From assembly GCA_948875265.1 (NCBI GenBank), contig CAQRYF010000071.1:1-5976 (forward strand): DNA of 5,976 nucleotides. Reading direction: 5' to 3'. The DNA is from an uncultured Clostridia bacterium (lineage in GTDB: Bacteria; Bacillota; Clostridia; TANB77; CAG-508). The first letter of the stretch is position 1. Every line of letters starts with the position of its first letter. Below are positions 5,880 to 5,976 of this stretch, piece after piece. A model generated the notes under the pieces. That model worked only from the letters and a program-made list of their open reading frames with translations, ran no database searches and had not been told where the DNA came from. A program made the translations under genes and the position numbers.

Positions 5880-5976
5880 ATGAAAAAGATACAAAAAAGC
5901 CAAATAATAAAACAAGAGAATGGAATTACACTAATAGCACTTGTTATAACAATTTTATTCTCTTATGACGAAAAAT
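5880..5976 (+). CDS. Pilin-like (type IV prepilin leader) protein, N-terminal fragment cut by window end
   Basis: Only the first 32 codons are inside the window. They encode a basic leader (MKKIQKSQIIKQEN) followed by GITLIALVITIL. This has the layout of a type IV prepilin or pseudopilin: a positively charged leader, Gly at -1 (residue 15), then a hydrophobic stretch. Ala rather than Glu occupies +5, as in the many 'GITLIALVITI' proteins of Clostridia. The hydrophobic stretch is oddly short: after 12 residues it turns into FSYDEK, where relatives usually continue with about ten more hydrophobic residues. This could mean a divergent member, a frameshift near 5960, or a short remnant. A well-formed promoter and a ribosome binding site precede it. 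Function beyond export or assembly at the membrane cannot be inferred. Confidence 0.55.
   Translation, partial: MKKIQKSQIIKQENGITLIALVITILFSYDEK

Noticed and set aside
5818..5883. 21-codon + strand frame whose TGA overlaps the ATG of the pilin-like gene, as a coupled leader peptide
   Set aside because: The ATGA overlap is suggestive, but there is no Shine-Dalgarno sequence before the ATG at 5818, and the peptide is plain Lys/Asn-rich A-tract translation.
5861..5966. Alternative + strand frame from the ATG at 5861
   Set aside because: It stops within the window, lacks a ribosome site upstream, and loses the pilin-like motif seen in the frame starting at 5880.

Overview
The window looks like chromosomal DNA from a low-GC, Gram-positive bacterium, most likely an uncultured member of the Clostridia. 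This rests on the very A-rich coding strand, AGGAGG-type ribosome binding sites, three TTG starts, the pyrH-frr-uppS-cdsA-rseP gene order, and a pilin-like N-terminus of the 'GITLIALVITI' kind common in gut Clostridia. The lineage is an inference from style and synteny, not an identification.

Layout. Positions 1-231 hold small GGGAC/GTCCC hairpin repeats and then a likely extended -10 promoter. From 232 to 5371 six genes run on the + strand: pyrH (UMP kinase), frr (ribosome recycling factor), an ispA-type prenyl diphosphate synthase, uppS (undecaprenyl diphosphate synthase), cdsA (CDP-diacylglycerol synthase) and rseP (site-2 protease). The first four gaps are only 10-34 bp. The cdsA-rseP gap is 129 bp and is almost filled by a perfect 32-bp inverted repeat element. 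A good intrinsic terminator follows rseP. A convergent minus-strand gene (5478-5696) encodes a small ribbon-helix-helix protein. Beyond it, a strong-looking sigma-A promoter drives a pilin-like gene that the window end cuts off.

How the genes fit together. pyrH supplies UDP and hence pyrimidine nucleotides, and frr recycles ribosomes. The ispA product makes farnesyl diphosphate, which UppS extends to the C55 lipid carrier for cell-wall synthesis. CdsA makes the activated phospholipid precursor, and RseP performs intramembrane proteolysis. The cluster therefore couples translation, envelope lipid synthesis and membrane proteolysis. Compared with the usual Firmicutes order, ispA is added between frr and uppS, dxr is missing between cdsA and rseP, and neither ispG nor polC follows rseP.

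I do not see an undescribed multi-gene system. The best leads are the inverted-repeat element at the cdsA-rseP junction, whose removal at a TA would restore a tight stop/Shine-Dalgarno overlap; the altered operon content; a Ser in the second Asp-rich motif of the prenyl synthase; and the orphan RHH gene beside an odd pilin-like start.
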